A stretch of DNA of 64,000 nucleotides, taken from contig NZ_JMTZ01000032.1 of NCBI RefSeq assembly GCF_000731095.1, positions 1-64,000 on the forward strand, written 5' to 3'. Both the position numbers and the translations under genes were made by a program. The stretch's first letter is position 1, and every line of letters begins with the position of its first letter. The notes under the pieces were generated by a model. That model was not told where the DNA came from and did not search any database. It saw nothing but the letters and a program-made list of their open reading frames with translations. Shown in pieces: positions 1 to 8,431 of this stretch. The stretch is from Lysobacter antibioticus. Lineage in GTDB: Bacteria; Pseudomonadota; Gammaproteobacteria; Xanthomonadales; Xanthomonadaceae.

Positions 1-1
1 G

Positions 2-26
2 AAAACGGCGCACGTCCTGTGCGCCG
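2..26 (-). terminator. Putative rho-independent terminator downstream of priA
   Basis: Read on the minus strand, a perfect 8-bp stem (CGGCGCAC/GTGCGCCG, loop of 5) is followed by TTTT. It lies about 110 bases past the priA stop. A second stem-loop (GCCCCTTT/AAAGGGG, 108-126) sits directly after the stop but lacks a T-run. Nothing else is visible in 1-137. Confidence 0.5.
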
Positions 27-137
27 CCCTCCGGGTCTCCACTTGACCGGTAAAGCCGCAAAGCAGATCAAAATCACGGCAACGGCAACGGTAACGGCAA
101 CTCCACAGCCCCTTTTCAAAGGGGGCACACGCGCGGC

Positions 138-2390
138 TCAGTACAAATCGATCGGATCGACGTCCAAAGACCAGCGCACCTTGCGCGCTTCCGGGCAGGC
201 GTAGATCGCCGGCAGGGCGGCGTCGAGCGCGGCGTGCAGATGGCGCCGCTCCAGCGCGGTCAGGATCAGCTGCGCGCGTTGGTAACCGGCGCGGCGCGGC
301 ATCGGCGCCGGCAAGGGGCCGTTGATCTCCAGGGCGGGGCGCTGTCCCGGTGCGGGGCGCCGGCGCGGGTCGGCGAAGGCATCGATCTCGCGCCGTGCCT
401 TGCCCAGGAACGCATTGGCGACGTCGACCTCCTGCGCTTCGGCGCGCAGCAGGGCCATGTGCGCGAACGGCGGAAAATCGGCGGCTTCGCGTTGCGCGAG
501 CTCGGTTTCGGCGAACGCGGCATAGCCGCCGGTCAACAGCGTATGCAGCAGCGGATGCTCGGGATGGTGAGTCTGCAACAGCACTTGCCCGAGTTTGTCG
601 GCGCGGCCGGCGCGGCCGGCCACCTGGATCAATAGTTGGGCGAGTTTTTCCGGCGCGCGGAAGTCGGCGCTGAACAAGCCTTCGTCGATGCCGACCACCG
701 CGACCAGGGTCAGGTTCGGCAGGTCGTGGCCCTTGGCGAGCATCTGCGTGCCGACCAGGATGCCGGGCGCGGTGCCGAACTCGGCCAAATGCTGTTCGAG
801 CGCGTCGCGGCGCTGAGTGGTGCCGCGGTCGATGCGGCGCACGGGGTAATCGGGGAAGCGCGCGCTCAGGGACTCTTCGATGCGTTCGGTGCCGGCGCCC
901 TGCGATTGCAGGGCCAGGCCGCCGCAGTCGGGGCAGGCGTTCGGTGCGGGCCGGCGCGTACCGCAGTGGTGGCATTGCAGGCGCCGGCCGCCGCCGTGCA
1001 CGGTCATCGGCGTGCCTTTGAGCGGGGTGCTGCAACGCGGGCAGTGCGCGGTCCAACCGCAGTCGTGGCACAACAGCACCGGCGCATAGCCGCGCCGGTT
1101 CTTGAACACCAACACCTGGCCGCCGGCGTGGAGCGCTTGGGCGATGGCGTCGACCAATTCCGGCGACAGGCCGGCCTCGATCGGGCGCTTGCGCACGTCG
1201 ACCACCCGCACCTGCGGCGCCTGCGCCTGGCCGGCGCGGCGTTGCAGGCGCAGATGGCCGTAGCGCCCGGCCTGGACGTTGCGCAGCGACTCCAGCGAGG
1301 GCGTGGCGCTGCCGAGCAGGATCGGTATGTTCAGGGCCTTGGCCCGGACCAGGGCGAAGTCGCGGGCGTGATAACGGATGCCGTCCTGCTGCTTGAAGCT
1401 GCCGTCGTGTTCCTCGTCGATCACGATCAGGCCCGGCTGCAGCAGCGGCAGGAACACCGCCGAGCGGGTGCCGACCGCGACCCGCGCTTCGCCGCGCGCG
1501 AACGCGGCCCAGGTGCGGGCGCGTTCGCCGTCGGACAGGCCCGAGTGCAGGGCGTGGATCGGCACGCCGAGGCGGGCGCGGAACCGCGCCAGGGTCTGCG
1601 GGGTCAGGCCGATCTCCGGCACCAGCACCAGGGCCTGCTTGCCGCGCGCCAGGCAGTCGGCGATCGCGTGCAGGTAGACCTCGGTCTTGCCGCTGCCGGT
1701 GACGCCGTCGAGCAGGAAGGGCACGAAGCCGTCGGCGGCCAACACCGTGTCGACGGCGTCCTGCTGTTCCTCGTTGAGCGCCGGCCCCGGGCGCGGCGCC
1801 GGCGCACGCGCGCTGGCCGGGACGGCGATGCGCTCGGCCAGATCGCGCTTGGCCAGGGCGCGCGCGGCGCTGCGCCACTCGTCCAGGGCCTCGTCGAGAC
1901 GGTCTTCGTCCTGGGGGCCGTCCTGCAGCAGGTCGGCGAGGCGGCGCGGGCGGCCGGCGCGCAGGCCTTCGCGGCCGGTGCGGCCGGCCTCGGTCAGACA
2001 CCAGGCCCAGGCATGGGTGTCGGGCAGCGGCTCGCCATGGCGCAGCGGCCCGGGCAGGGCGGTCGCCAGGACCTCGCCGAGCGGGGCATGGGTGTAGCGG
2101 GCCAGCCAGCGCAGCGAGTCGAACAGCTCGCCGTGCAGCAGCGGGTCGGCATCGATCCGGCCCAGGGCGGTCTTGAGCGCGGCCGGGTCGGTCTCGTACT
2201 CGGGCGCGCCGACTTCGGCGACCACCCCGACCAACTCGCGGCGGCCGAACGGTACCCGCACCCGGTGGCCGACCGCGGCGTCGCCGTCGGCCTGGCTCGC
2301 AGGCGGCAGATAGTCGAACAGCCGCGGCAACGGCAGCGGCAGGGCGACGCGCCAGACAGTCGACGGCGGTGGAAACAGGGCCTCGGGCAT
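138..2390 (-). CDS. priA: Primosomal replication restart helicase PriA
   Basis: Cytoplasmic 3'-5' superfamily 2 helicase that reloads the replisome at stalled forks. The 750-residue product is close to the usual PriA length. The N-terminal DNA-binding domain begins with VALPLPLPRLFDY as in other PriA proteins. Walker A GVTGSGKT lies at 229-236 and the Walker B/DEAH-type box DEEHD at 325-329. Eight cysteines (441, 444, 450, 453, 473, 476, 486, 489) form the two zinc sites characteristic of the family. The ATG at 2390 places that N-terminal motif correctly. The gene stands alone; its upstream region holds DnaA boxes and a CRP-like palindrome, which may tie its expression to replication status (inference). 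Confidence 0.97.
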   Translation of the reverse strand: MPEALFPPPSTVWRVALPLPLPRLFDYLPPASQADGDAAVGHRVRVPFGRRELVGVVAEVGAPEYETDPAALKTALGRIDADPLLHGELFDSLRWLARYTHAPLGEVLATALPGPLRHGEPLPDTHAWAWCLTEAGRTGREGLRAGRPRRLADLLQDGPQDEDRLDEALDEWRSAARALAKRDLAERIAVPASARAPAPRPGPALNEEQQDAVDTVLAADGFVPFLLDGVTGSGKTEVYLHAIADCLARGKQALVLVPEIGLTPQTLARFRARLGVPIHALHSGLSDGERARTWAAFARGEARVAVGTRSAVFLPLLQPGLIVIDEEHDGSFKQQDGIRYHARDFALVRAKALNIPILLGSATPSLESLRNVQAGRYGHLRLQRRAGQAQAPQVRVVDVRKRPIEAGLSPELVDAIAQALHAGGQVLVFKNRRGYAPVLLCHDCGWTAHCPRCSTPLKGTPMTVHGGGRRLQCHHCGTRRPAPNACPDCGGLALQSQGAGTERIEESLSARFPDYPVRRIDRGTTQRRDALEQHLAEFGTAPGILVGTQMLAKGHDLPNLTLVAVVGIDEGLFSADFRAPEKLAQLLIQVAGRAGRADKLGQVLLQTHHPEHPLLHTLLTGGYAAFAETELAQREAADFPPFAHMALLRAEAQEVDVANAFLGKARREIDAFADPRRRPAPGQRPALEINGPLPAPMPRRAGYQRAQLILTALERRHLHAALDAALPAIYACPEARKVRWSLDVDPIDLY

Positions 2391-2455
2391 GACGCCAGTC
2401 TAGCGACCGGGAACGATCGGCGGCAGCCGAAGGAGTTGCAGGCCATAGCTCGCTA

Positions 2456-2477
2456 TTACGTGACATTAATCACGTAA
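2456..2477. promoter_or_regulatory. 8-6-8 palindrome resembling a CRP/Clp-family site
   Basis: Perfect inverted repeat TTACGTGA-N6-TCACGTAA, 66 bases before the priA start. The inner half-sites CGTGA-N6-TCACG match the CRP/Clp consensus TGTGA-N6-TCACA except for the first base of each arm. A TetR- or GntR-type operator is equally possible on sequence alone. Confidence 0.5.
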
Positions 2478-2504
2478 CTTGCGGTATACCAAGGGAAATC
2501 CCCC

Positions 2505-2527
2505 TTATCCACACGGGCTGTGGATAA
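2505..2527. promoter_or_regulatory. Inverted pair of perfect DnaA boxes
   Basis: TTATCCACA at 2505-2513 and its exact reverse complement TGTGGATAA at 2519-2527, separated by 5 bases. Both match the strong DnaA-box consensus with no mismatch. A run of 16 consecutive A/T bases lies at 2613-2628, about 85 bases away, which stands out in this GC-rich genome. The site lies between priA (minus) and the plus-strand gene at 2834. No dnaA, dnaN or gidA gene is nearby, so this is not obviously oriC; a DnaA-titrating or reactivating site, or DnaA control of priA, is more likely. The rest of 2391-2833 shows nothing coding. Confidence 0.7.
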
Positions 2528-2803
2528 ATCTGTGCATGGCGGGTCGGCAGCGATGCGCGAGAGCGTTGAAATAAGCCCTCGGGTTAGGTTGGTGAAAAAA
2601 GTGCCAACGCGGTTATTTATATATTTATCAGAGCCTTAGCCGTGAAACATGGCTGTCATGCGGTTCTCGCCGCCGGCAAACCGAGGCTTGATGACGTTTC
2701 CATTACTGCTGTGCACAACCACTTTTGATCGCAGGCCGCGTCCTGCTTCGCGCTGGCGCGCGTCGGCGCTTTGTCAAGCGGTTTTGCACGCCGCCAGCCT
2801 CGC

Positions 2804-2809
2804 TATGAT
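2804..2809 (+). promoter_or_regulatory. Putative -10 element (TATGAT) for the gene at 2834
   Basis: TATGAT matches the sigma-70 -10 consensus in 5 of 6 positions and would start transcription about 20 bases before the ATG at 2834. No good -35 at 17 bases is visible. It supports the ATG at 2834 over an upstream TTG. Confidence 0.4.
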
Positions 2810-2833
2810 GGAGCGTATGGTGAAGTCGTTCCG

Positions 2834-3865
2834 ATGAGTTCCAGACCCCCGTCCCCCAGCTCTACCGCCCCCCGGCAAAACGCTCCGGCAGCCCTCTCGG
2901 CCTTCCTTCGGGGCGTCGAACGGCGCGGCGCCGTGCTGGCCGAATTGCAGGCAGGCGATGCCGCCGCCGGCGACGCCGCGCTGGCTTCGGCGATGGCCGG
3001 TTTCCGCCAGGTCGCTGCCGACGCCTCGCTCAGCGACTGGCCGACCCGGTTCTGGGCGCTGCTGCTGACCCAGCCCGGCCTGCGCCACCGCACCCCGGTC
3101 GCGATCGCGGTCGAGGCCACCGACCGTCTCGCCGACCTCGGCAGCGGCCCGCGTGCCGCCCTGTTGCTGCGTCTGGCCGCCGGGCTCGGCGAGGGCGAGG
3201 CCGCCGCGGTGCTCGGCGTCGCCCCGGCGACCTATCGCCTGGCCCTGCAACGCGCCCTGCCGCGTCATGCCGACGGCCGCGCCGATCCGCAGGCCTGGCA
3301 GCAACTGCGCGAGCAGGTGCACCGCCGCATCAAGACCCTGCCGGCCGAGCGCCTGGCCCGTCTCGGTCAGGTACGCGAAGCGGCCCTGCAGGGTGTGGCG
3401 GTAACCGCCACCGTCGGGGCCCGTGCCGAGGCCGCGCCGCGCTCGCGTCCGCGCTGGCTGATGCCGCTGTTGTGGAGCCTGCTGGTGCTGTGCGTGCTGG
3501 CGTTCGCGGCGACCTTCTGGCCGTTCGGCGGGTTCGCCGGCGGCTGGCTCGGCGGCCCCGACGGGGTGCGGGTCAGCCCCTTGCCGGAGGCCGCCGCGCC
3601 CGCCCAGCGCTACAGCCACGAGGCCGGGCTGATCGCTCACCGCGATTTCGCCTTGCTCGCCGACCCGGACGGCCAGGCCGCCGCGGCCGAGGTCGACTTC
3701 CACAGCTGGCTCGCCGCGCGCGACGCCGGCACCATCCCGCTGCTGGCGCCGGCTCCGGCCGACGCGCCGGTGGCCAGCGACGCCCCCGCCGGCGCGCCGG
3801 CGCCGGGTTCGGAAACCGACGCCCCCGAAAGCGAAGGCCTGGAGAGCAGCGATGCGCCGCAGTGA
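2834..3865 (+). CDS. Membrane-anchored protein with sigma-70 region 4-like HTH
   Basis: 343 residues. Residues 107-142 read like sigma-70 region 4 (an arginine-started helix, then EAAAVLGVAPATYRLALQRAL), but there is no recognisable region 2, so it should not act as a complete sigma factor. A single hydrophobic segment at about 208-229 predicts one membrane span, followed by a Pro/Ala-rich tail of about 110 residues outside the membrane. The gene overlaps the following DUF3106 gene by 14 bases, so they are probably co-translated. I recall sigma factor/DUF3619/DUF3106 clusters in related bacteria; this gene could be a degenerate or fused version. An in-frame TTG at 2771 is a weaker start because it would lie upstream of the predicted -10. 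Function unproven. Confidence 0.7.
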   Translation: MSSRPPSPSSTAPRQNAPAALSAFLRGVERRGAVLAELQAGDAAAGDAALASAMAGFRQVAADASLSDWPTRFWALLLTQPGLRHRTPVAIAVEATDRLADLGSGPRAALLLRLAAGLGEGEAAAVLGVAPATYRLALQRALPRHADGRADPQAWQQLREQVHRRIKTLPAERLARLGQVREAALQGVAVTATVGARAEAAPRSRPRWLMPLLWSLLVLCVLAFAATFWPFGGFAGGWLGGPDGVRVSPLPEAAAPAQRYSHEAGLIAHRDFALLADPDGQAAAAEVDFHSWLAARDAGTIPLLAPAPADAPVASDAPAGAPAPGSETDAPESEGLESSDAPQ

Positions 3866-4496
3866 TTCCCCGCGCCGTTGGGTATGCGGCCTGGCCCTGG
3901 CTGCGGTTGCGGCGCTGACCCCGGCCGCGGCCCTGCCGCCCGATCTCGGCGAGATCCTGCAGCGCCTGCCGCCGTCGGTACAGGCGCGGCTGCAGGAAAA
4001 CGCCAAGCGCTGGGCCGGCTGGAGCCCGGATCAACGCCGCGACTTCAACCATCGTGCGGCGCAGTGGGATGCCCTGAGCGTGCAGCAACGCGGCGAGCGC
4101 CGCGAACGCTATCTGGCCTGGCAGGTCTTGAGCGCCGAGGAACGCGCCCAGACCCAGGCCGCGGCGGCACGCTACGCGGCCCTGCCGCCCGACCAGCAGC
4201 AGGCCTTGCGCGCGCAGTTCGACGCCATCGACCGCAGCGATCGCCGCGGTTGGTTGCTCGGGCCTGCGCTCGGCGCCGACTACCCGGCCCTGCAGCCCTT
4301 GCTGGCGCAGATGCCCGAAGCCCAGCACGGCGCCATGCGCGAGGCCTTGCGCGCGATGACGCCGATGCAACGCAAGGACCTGGCGGTGCTGGTCCAGCGC
4401 ACGCCGCCGCACGACCGCCAACGCCTGCGCAGCGGGCTGCTCGCGACCCCGGCGCCGAACCGCGGCGCGTGGCTCAGCGAAGAACTGCAGCGCTGA
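3852..4496 (+). CDS. DUF3106 domain protein, exported
   Basis: 214 residues with an N-terminal signal peptide (basic start, hydrophobic core at about 11-22, AAA before the mature part). The mature part carries repeated short helical motifs such as WAGWSPDQRRDF, WDALSVQQRGERRERY and ALPPDQQQALRAQF, the pattern of DUF3106. Family function is unknown; its amphipathic, Arg/Gln-rich helices suggest a periplasmic binding or sensing role. It overlaps the upstream membrane-anchored HTH gene by 14 bases, which points to a signalling pair. Confidence 0.8.
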   Translation: MRRSDSPRRWVCGLALAAVAALTPAAALPPDLGEILQRLPPSVQARLQENAKRWAGWSPDQRRDFNHRAAQWDALSVQQRGERRERYLAWQVLSAEERAQTQAAAARYAALPPDQQQALRAQFDAIDRSDRRGWLLGPALGADYPALQPLLAQMPEAQHGAMREALRAMTPMQRKDLAVLVQRTPPHDRQRLRSGLLATPAPNRGAWLSEELQR

Positions 4497-4590
4497 GCCT
4501 TGTGACGGCGGTGGCGGTGGCAAGCCTTGTTACATCCGCCGTCGCCGCGGCCTGCTAGCGTCGGCGCGACCCTCCGCCAGGCCTGCACGC

Positions 4591-4908
4591 ATGATCGTCG
4601 AATACATCCGCTACACCCTCGAACCCGACGCCTGCGCGGCCTTCGAGCGCGATTACGCGCGCGCCGCTCTCGTGCTGGACGCATCAAAGCATTGCCTGGC
4701 CTACGAGCTCTCGCGTTGCCTCGACGAACCGCATCGTTATCTGCTGCGGATCGAGTGGGACAGCGCCGAGGGCCATCTGCAGGGCTTCCGCGGCAGTCCG
4801 GAGTTCCGCGACTTTCTCGCCGCGATCCGCGGCTACATCGGCGCGATCGAGGAAATGCGGCATTACGCGCCGACGGCGGTGGTCGGGGCGAAGACGGCGA
4901 TGGCCTGA
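4591..4908 (+). CDS. ABM-fold (antibiotic biosynthesis monooxygenase-like) protein
   Basis: 105 residues, the usual size of the dimeric alpha/beta ferredoxin-like ABM family (quinol monooxygenases and relatives). The N-terminal strand MIVEYIRYTLEPD, the helix FERDYARAA, and the segment YLLRIEWDSAEGHLQGFRGSPEF followed by a C-terminal helix match the family pattern. The substrate cannot be told from sequence, and some members are not enzymes. It is monocistronic and convergent with the DUF4286 gene. Confidence 0.75.
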   Translation: MIVEYIRYTLEPDACAAFERDYARAALVLDASKHCLAYELSRCLDEPHRYLLRIEWDSAEGHLQGFRGSPEFRDFLAAIRGYIGAIEEMRHYAPTAVVGAKTAMA

Positions 4909-4962
4909 GCGTCGCGCCGTCGTCGCCGCAACATCAGTGCTACCGCGCAAGCCGCCCGCGAG

Positions 4963-5292
4963 TCAGCGCTGCAGCGTCCGCAGCACTCGGCGCGAGGCGT
5001 TGAAGCGGCCGCCGAAGCGCGCCATGCCGTCGGCGCGCAGCCGTGGCGCATGTTCGCGCAGGTAGTCTTCGAGCGCGGCCCGGTCGCGCAGGCGGTACTG
5101 CACGCACAAGCCGACGCGGCCGTCCGGCGCAGAGGGTTCCAGGGTTTCGTGCAAGTCGGCGCCGAGAAAGCCGGGCAGGGCGCAGATCTCGGCGATGTGC
5201 GCGCGCAGCCACTGCAGATACTCGTCGGCGATGGCGCCGTCGAGGTCGAGCGTGACCTCGTAGACCACCTCGCCGGCGGAATGCGCGCTCAC
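4963..5292 (-). CDS. DUF4286 domain protein
   Basis: 109 residues beginning with GTG at 5292 (MSAHSAGEVVYEVTLDLDG). The pattern Y-E-V-x-L-D...W-L-R-x-H...LPGF...VQYRLRDRAALEDYL...RLRADGMARFG is that of DUF4286, a small ABM-like fold of unknown function. The GTG overlaps the TGA of the upstream DUF3667 gene (GTGA), so the two are translationally coupled. The open frame continues upstream but only antisense-like sequence lies there, so the GTG is the best start. Confidence 0.8.
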   Translation of the reverse strand: MSAHSAGEVVYEVTLDLDGAIADEYLQWLRAHIAEICALPGFLGADLHETLEPSAPDGRVGLCVQYRLRDRAALEDYLREHAPRLRADGMARFGGRFNASRRVLRTLQR

Positions 5293-6767
5293 ATCCGCAC
5301 CACGGCGGCCACCGCCAGGATCATCGCGGCGAAGGTCAGCAGGAAGAAATACAGCGTGCCGATCACGCTGTAGCGCAGCAGGGTCACCAGCCAACCGTTG
5401 CCGTATACGCGCTTTTGCATGATCAGCAGATAGATCGGCATCCACGCCCACAGCAGGCCGATGCCCCAGCCGCCGATCCAGACGAAGCCCGGCCAGTGCG
5501 GAGTAATCGCGCCGCCGAGCAGCATCAAGACGAACATCGCCAGGATCGACAGGCACAGGTAGACGTGGCTGTAGAGCGCGACCGCCAGGTGTTCGAGATA
5601 GCCGCGCCCCGAGCCCAGGTAGGCGATCTTCAGCAACAGCGCGAACAGCGGCACCATCAGGAACAGGGCGGTCGGCACCGCGCTGATCAGCGTGTGCACA
5701 TAGCGCCAGGGTTCCTTGCGCAGGCGCTTGATGTTGGCTTCGCCGCGGCCGACCTGTTTGTTGAGCCAGTCGTTGGCGGCCTTCGGCCACCAGCTCACGA
5801 TCAGCGGATTGGTCTGCGCGTTCCAGGCCTTGCCGTTGAACGACAGCGGGTCGCCGATGTCTTCGCAATCGGTCTCGCCGTAGCGCTCCGGATCGGACTT
5901 GCGCGCGACCGGGCCTTCGCTGGCCAGCGCATGCAGTTGTTGCAACTGGGCGGCGCGGCAGCCGGCTTCGGCGTTGACCAGGCGGATCTTGTTGGCCTGC
6001 TCGATCGCCGCGGTGGATTTCGGCGCCAGCTTGGCCAGTCCGGCCTGCAGCGGCGCGATGCGCTCGTCGCGCACCCGTTCGACCTCGGCCAGGGTCTTGG
6101 CCGCTTCGAGGGTGCCGCTCTTGGGCACGAACGCGTCGCGCACGCCGGCCGCTTTCTGCTCGGCGACCTGCTTCGCGTCCAGGCCCTGGTCGATGCGCAG
6201 CTTTTCGATGCGCTTGTCGGCCTGGCGGTTGATCGTGTTGATCGAAGTGTCGATAGCGTTGCGCGCCTCGGCCGGCACCGCCTGGCTGGCCGCCTGCAGT
6301 TCCTTGACCGTGCGCGCGCGCAGCGCTTCGACCTCGACGATGCTGTCGGCGTTCTTGATCTGCTTCTTGCTGTTGCCCAGGCGCACCGTGGTGTTCTGCA
6401 TGGTGTGCACGTCGAAGCCCTGGGTGCCCTCGTCGATGTGGATCGCGAACTGGGCGACGAAGAAGGTCAGCACCGAGACGATCACGAACAGGCGCAGCGG
6501 CGCGACATAGCGAACGCGATGGCCGCCGATGTAGTTGCGGGCGACCCGGCCCGGAGACAGCAGATCGCGCAAAGTGCGGAAAATGCGCCCGTCGAGGTGC
6601 CAGAACGACTCGAACACCTCTTCCAGGGCGTGGCCGGCGTGGCGGATCGGGTTGACCACCGACTGGCTGCAGACATGGCAGTAATGCCCCTGCAACAAGG
6701 TCTGGCAGTTCTCGCAATGAGTCAGGTCGCCATGGCCGCCGGCGGCCGAAGATGAAGAGTCGGTCAT
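5289..6767 (-). CDS. DUF3667 membrane protein with N-terminal zinc ribbon
   Basis: 492 residues. Cysteines 18, 21, 30 and 33 form a zinc ribbon; the segment after it (HALEEVFESFWHLDGRIFRTL, LLSPGRVARNYIGGHRVRY) is the DUF3667 signature that leads into the first membrane helix. A long Lys/Ala/Glu-rich region of about 200 residues follows, probably coiled coil on one side of the membrane, then about four C-terminal membrane segments. The start is the ATG at 6767; the longer open frame upstream runs into the divergent promoter of the MATE gene. Function of the family is unknown. Confidence 0.82.
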   Translation of the reverse strand: MTDSSSSAAGGHGDLTHCENCQTLLQGHYCHVCSQSVVNPIRHAGHALEEVFESFWHLDGRIFRTLRDLLSPGRVARNYIGGHRVRYVAPLRLFVIVSVLTFFVAQFAIHIDEGTQGFDVHTMQNTTVRLGNSKKQIKNADSIVEVEALRARTVKELQAASQAVPAEARNAIDTSINTINRQADKRIEKLRIDQGLDAKQVAEQKAAGVRDAFVPKSGTLEAAKTLAEVERVRDERIAPLQAGLAKLAPKSTAAIEQANKIRLVNAEAGCRAAQLQQLHALASEGPVARKSDPERYGETDCEDIGDPLSFNGKAWNAQTNPLIVSWWPKAANDWLNKQVGRGEANIKRLRKEPWRYVHTLISAVPTALFLMVPLFALLLKIAYLGSGRGYLEHLAVALYSHVYLCLSILAMFVLMLLGGAITPHWPGFVWIGGWGIGLLWAWMPIYLLIMQKRVYGNGWLVTLLRYSVIGTLYFFLLTFAAMILAVAAVVRM

Positions 6768-6888
6768 CTGGAATCGATCAGGCTCCCCGGCCTTCACTTT
6801 CGAGCGGGTAAGATAGCCGTCCGCCGCGACCCGGCGCCAGCGCCCTAGACCGGATGCGCGGCCGCAGTCGTGCTGTTGGTCCTCTCCC

Positions 6889-8319
6889 ATGTCTGCGTCA
6901 TCTCCTTCCATCTCCCGCGCCGGTCTGGCCGGGGAGATCCGTACTACCGTCGTCCTGGCCGCGCCGCTCGTCGCCGGCCACGTTTCCACCGGCCTGATCG
7001 GCTTCGTCGACAACACCCTCGCCGGCCACCACAGCACCACCACCCTGGCCTCGGTCACCATCGGCACCGCCTTGTGGTGGCTGCCGATGATGGTGCCGAT
7101 CGGCACCCTGCTGTCGGTGCCGCCCTCGGTATCGCAGCTCGAAGGCGCCGGCCGCCGCGGCGAAATCGGTGGCTTGTTCCGCCAGGCATTGTGGATGGCG
7201 GTGCTGTTGAGCGTGTTTTTGTTTGCGTTCCTGACCCTGATCCCGCACGCGCTGGCGGCGATGGGGATCGCGGCGGAGATCATTCCCGGCGCGCGCGACT
7301 TCCTGCACGGCATCCGCTGGGGCGTGCCGGCGCTGACCCTGTTCTTCTGCATGCGCTATCTCAGCGAGGGCCTGCACTGGACTCTGCCGACGATGTTGCT
7401 CAGCGCCGGCGGCCTGTTGATCCTGCTGCCGCTGGGCTACGTGCTGACCTTCGGCAAGTTCGGCCTGCCGGAAATGGGCGCGGGCGGGCTCGGCATCGCC
7501 TCGGCGGCGATGCTGTGGGTGCAGGCGATCGGCTTCTTCCTGGTGCTGCGCAAGGCCAGGCGCTTCGCCGACCTGCGCCTGTTCGAGCGCTTCGACCCGC
7601 CGCATTGGCCGACCATCCGCGGCCTGCTCGCGACCGGCCTGCCGATCGGGGTGACGGTGTTGATGGAGGGCAGTCTGTTCATCGTCACCGCCCTGTTGAT
7701 CGGCCGCCTCGGCGAAGTGCCGGCGTCGGCGCATCAGATCGCGATCAACCTGTCGGCGCTGTGCTTCATGGTGCCGATGGGCCTGGCCGAGGCGACCACG
7801 GTGCGGGTCGGCCATTCCCTGGGCCGGCGCGACTACCACGGCGTGCGCAACGCGGCGTTCGCCGGCTATGCGATCGTGGTCGGCACCCAGTTGCTTTCGG
7901 GCATCCTGCTGCTGACCGCCAACGATCTGCTGGTGAGCTTCTACACCGCCGACGCCGCGGTCGCGACCCTGGCCGCCTCGCTGCTGCTGTACGCCGCCGC
8001 GTTCCAGTTCCCCGACGGCATCCAGGTGCTGTCGGCCGGCGCGCTGCGCGGGCTCAAGGACACCCGCAGGCCGATGATCCTGGCCGCGCTGGCCTATTGG
8101 GGCGTCGGCATGCCGGTCGGCGCCGGCCTCGGCCTGGGCCTGGGCTGGGGCCCGAAGGGCATGTGGATCGGCCTGATCGCCGGCCTGACCGTGGCCTCGG
8201 TGCTGCTGTGCACGCGCTTCATGCGCTCGAGCGAGCCCGAGCGCCTGGCCCGGCGCATGGCCGAGGAGTCGCCGCACGAGGTCGATCCGCGCGAGACCGG
8301 TTGCACCCGCGAAGCCTGA
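6889..8319 (+). CDS. MATE-family multidrug/sodium efflux transporter (NorM/MdtK-like)
   Basis: 476 residues, the normal MATE length, with about twelve hydrophobic helices in two homologous halves. Family signatures include PLVAGHVSTGLIGFVDNTLAG near the N-terminus and MEGSLFIVTALLIGRLGE / AHQIAINLSALCFMVPMGLA in the second half. MATE proteins export cationic drugs and dyes in exchange for Na+ or H+. It is divergent from the DUF3667 gene, with 121 bases of shared upstream region. Confidence 0.92.
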   Translation: MSASSPSISRAGLAGEIRTTVVLAAPLVAGHVSTGLIGFVDNTLAGHHSTTTLASVTIGTALWWLPMMVPIGTLLSVPPSVSQLEGAGRRGEIGGLFRQALWMAVLLSVFLFAFLTLIPHALAAMGIAAEIIPGARDFLHGIRWGVPALTLFFCMRYLSEGLHWTLPTMLLSAGGLLILLPLGYVLTFGKFGLPEMGAGGLGIASAAMLWVQAIGFFLVLRKARRFADLRLFERFDPPHWPTIRGLLATGLPIGVTVLMEGSLFIVTALLIGRLGEVPASAHQIAINLSALCFMVPMGLAEATTVRVGHSLGRRDYHGVRNAAFAGYAIVVGTQLLSGILLLTANDLLVSFYTADAAVATLAASLLLYAAAFQFPDGIQVLSAGALRGLKDTRRPMILAALAYWGVGMPVGAGLGLGLGWGPKGMWIGLIAGLTVASVLLCTRFMRSSEPERLARRMAEESPHEVDPRETGCTREA

Positions 8320-8379
8320 ACGACGGCTGCGCTAAAAGCCCATTACCGCTTGAAAATCTGCGTTACGAATGGCGGATGA

Positions 8380-8400
8380 AACCCGGCACCGCGCCGGGTT
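8380..8400. other. Stem-loop between the MATE gene and sppA
   Basis: Perfect 8-bp stem AACCCGGC/GCCGGGTT with a 5-base loop, 60 bases after the MATE stop. There is no T-run, so it may be a weak terminator or an mRNA-stabilising hairpin. Confidence 0.4.
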
Positions 8401-8431
8401 AGTCTGCGCCTGTACACATGGAGCCTGTGCA

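Noticed and set aside
636-2477. Long plus-strand open frame (613 codons) opposite priA
   Set aside because: It is a mirror frame of a GC-rich gene, with Ala/Gly/Arg-rich low-complexity translation and no ribosome-binding site.
2391-2833. Replication origin (oriC)
   Set aside because: Only two DnaA boxes and one AT tract; no dnaA, dnaN, rpmH or gidA nearby. Reported instead as a DnaA-binding site.
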